DNA of 6,299 nt. Source: Planctomycetaceae bacterium (lineage in GTDB: Bacteria; Planctomycetota; Planctomycetia; Pirellulales; Thermoguttaceae). Every line of letters begins with the position of its first letter. Within the stretch, counting starts at the first letter, position 1. The notes beneath the pieces are model-generated. The model saw only the letters and a program-made list of their open reading frames with translations, was not told where the DNA came from and made no database searches. The stretch lies in NCBI GenBank assembly GCA_031267635.1, contig JAIRYX010000083.1, forward strand, positions 1-6,299. The letters run 5' to 3'. Shown in pieces: positions 5,226 through 6,299 of this stretch. Position numbers and translations under genes: made by a program.

Positions 5226-6239
5226 TTACAATCCTGCCGCCTCGCCGCCGTCTGCCGTTGCCGCTGCACGCCAGTGATCAATATTGATTGTGTCGGAAAC
5301 AAATTGAACGGAACCGTCTGCAAGTCCCGCGTTAATTCCTCCGGTATGATAACTTCGAGCAGCAATGATTTGGTTGACCGGATTCCCTTCTGTTGCGCTT
5401 CCCCGTTTTCCCGGTGCGCCGATAAGATCCGATGGATATCTGGTTGTTGCTTGAAAAATCACATCGCCGCCTTTACTGTTGGGGGAAAGCCACGCAGTAA
5501 ATCCGCCGCCGTGACCGCCGCGGATATCGCCGACAGTACAATCGTTGGCGTATTCTTCCATTTGCGGAGGGGTTACTTCCGCAAACAACAATGTATTACT
5601 TGTGCCGTCGGCAAGAGAAGAGAATTTTCTTGCTTTCTGACATTTCCAAGGAGCCGTACATTTAATCGTCTGTGCCGGACTGGAACCGGGAATTGTCATT
5701 TCATTTTGGTCGTAATCGGTTGCTCCCAAATTAGCGGCATAGCAGCCAGCCCATCTTCGGTAATTTGTATTTGAAGCAACAAGCATTGATCCGCCATGTG
5801 TCGGACAAACCAGAAAATTGACTTCTGCCGTTCTGTAAGTCAATCCTGCGGCTCCAGAATTCCACGAATTATTCTGCCAGAATCCTGCGGATTCTGAAAT
5901 CGCTCGCTCGACCAACGCATTTTGCTCGCTGTAGAGCCAAATACGCGGTACCCAAGAGGGACCGCTCCAAACATACAAATCATTTTGATTTGTCGCGGTC
6001 GGAGCGTGAATAGGGTTGTTACTCGAGGACGCCGGACTGCAATAATACGGAAGCGTCTTTGCCGCATCCAAATAATTGTGCGTTGCCAGTCCGAGTTGTT
6101 TGAGATTGTTCGTACACTGCATCCTTCGTGCCGCTTCGCGCGCCGCTTGAACGGCTGGCAAAAGTAACGCGATCAAAATACCGATGATCGCAATCACCAC
6201 CAGAAGCTCGACCAGCGTAAACGCTCGACGAACAGACAA
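5226..6239 (-). CDS. DUF1559 pseudopilin-like protein with prepilin N-terminus and H-x9-DG motif
   Basis: Counted from the TTG at 6239 the protein has 337 residues. It opens with a type IV pilin/type II secretion class III signal: SVRRA, likely prepilin-peptidase cut before Phe7, then FTLVELLVVIAIIG with Glu11 at the +5 position, and a long hydrophobic helix to about residue 30. PAVQAAREAARRMQCTNN (28-45) is characteristic of planctomycete DUF1559 proteins. Further hallmarks are FSSLADGTSNTLLFAEV (206-222) and, near the C-terminus, His298-x9-Asp308-Gly309 (the H-x9-DG motif). The function is not established for the family; an envelope or extracellular pilin-like role is inferred. The start is uncertain: the frame continues upstream without a stop to the window edge (leader ending FARFGKQLSVRRAF), with no ATG or GTG, so the true start may lie outside the window and the gene may be 5'-incomplete here. 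A small lipoprotein gene follows on the same strand. Confidence 0.92.
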   Translation of the reverse strand: MSVRRAFTLVELLVVIAIIGILIALLLPAVQAAREAARRMQCTNNLKQLGLATHNYLDAAKTLPYYCSPASSSNNPIHAPTATNQNDLYVWSGPSWVPRIWLYSEQNALVERAISESAGFWQNNSWNSGAAGLTYRTAEVNFLVCPTHGGSMLVASNTNYRRWAGCYAANLGATDYDQNEMTIPGSSPAQTIKCTAPWKCQKARKFSSLADGTSNTLLFAEVTPPQMEEYANDCTVGDIRGGHGGGFTAWLSPNSKGGDVIFQATTRYPSDLIGAPGKRGSATEGNPVNQIIAARSYHTGGINAGLADGSVQFVSDTINIDHWRAAATADGGEAAGL

Positions 6240-6299
6240 TTGTTTTCCAAATCGGGCAAAAATGCTCGCAATAACACGGGCAAAAAAGAGTGAAATCGC

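Noticed and set aside
5274..5774. Plus-strand 166-residue frame opposite the DUF1559 gene
   Set aside because: It is antisense to an unambiguous DUF1559 coding sequence and has no recognisable domain.

Overview
The window most likely comes from a member of the Planctomycetota. The main evidence is a pseudopilin-like protein with an FTLVELLVVIAIIG N-terminus, an AAREAARRMQC continuation and a C-terminal H-x9-DG motif (the DUF1559 family, expanded in planctomycetes). Beside it is a small lipoprotein of the 'GNITLDNIPLADGTITFFP' kind, often seen near DUF1559 genes in that phylum. The genus cannot be told from the sequence. No rRNA, tRNA, CRISPR array, transposase or phage gene was seen.

Layout. 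Positions 1-110 hold a perfect 16-bp inverted repeat followed by a T-run, plus scattered copies of the octamer AATGAGGT. Positions 223 to about 1060 are one long array with a strict 21-bp period, about 40 units in several sequence subfamilies. Its core (485-889) carries TTGCGC twenty times at exactly 21-nt intervals. Several frames on both strands stay open through the array. The longest is a minus-strand frame (199-1071) that would encode a heptad-repeat, coiled-coil-like protein. Parts of the left and right flanks are inverted copies of each other. Whether the array is a gene or a structural/protein-binding DNA element cannot be settled here, and it is the most unusual part of the window.

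A plus-strand gene at 1324-3345 encodes an exported gingipain-like (peptidase C25) cysteine protease with recognisable His and Cys motifs and a C-terminal beta-sandwich. It converges on three minus-strand genes which, in transcription order, are the DUF1559 pseudopilin-like protein (5226-6239, frame open to the window edge), the small lipoprotein (4538-4948) and a secreted five-bladed beta-propeller protein resembling GH43-type glycosidases (3533-4513). The last two are 24 bp apart and probably co-transcribed. A 277-bp spacer with a long inverted repeat separates the pseudopilin gene from them.

Together the four clear genes encode exported or cell-envelope proteins: a protease, a carbohydrate-binding or carbohydrate-cleaving protein, a lipoprotein and a pilin-like protein. 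This fits a surface or secretion-related neighbourhood, but a shared pathway is inference.
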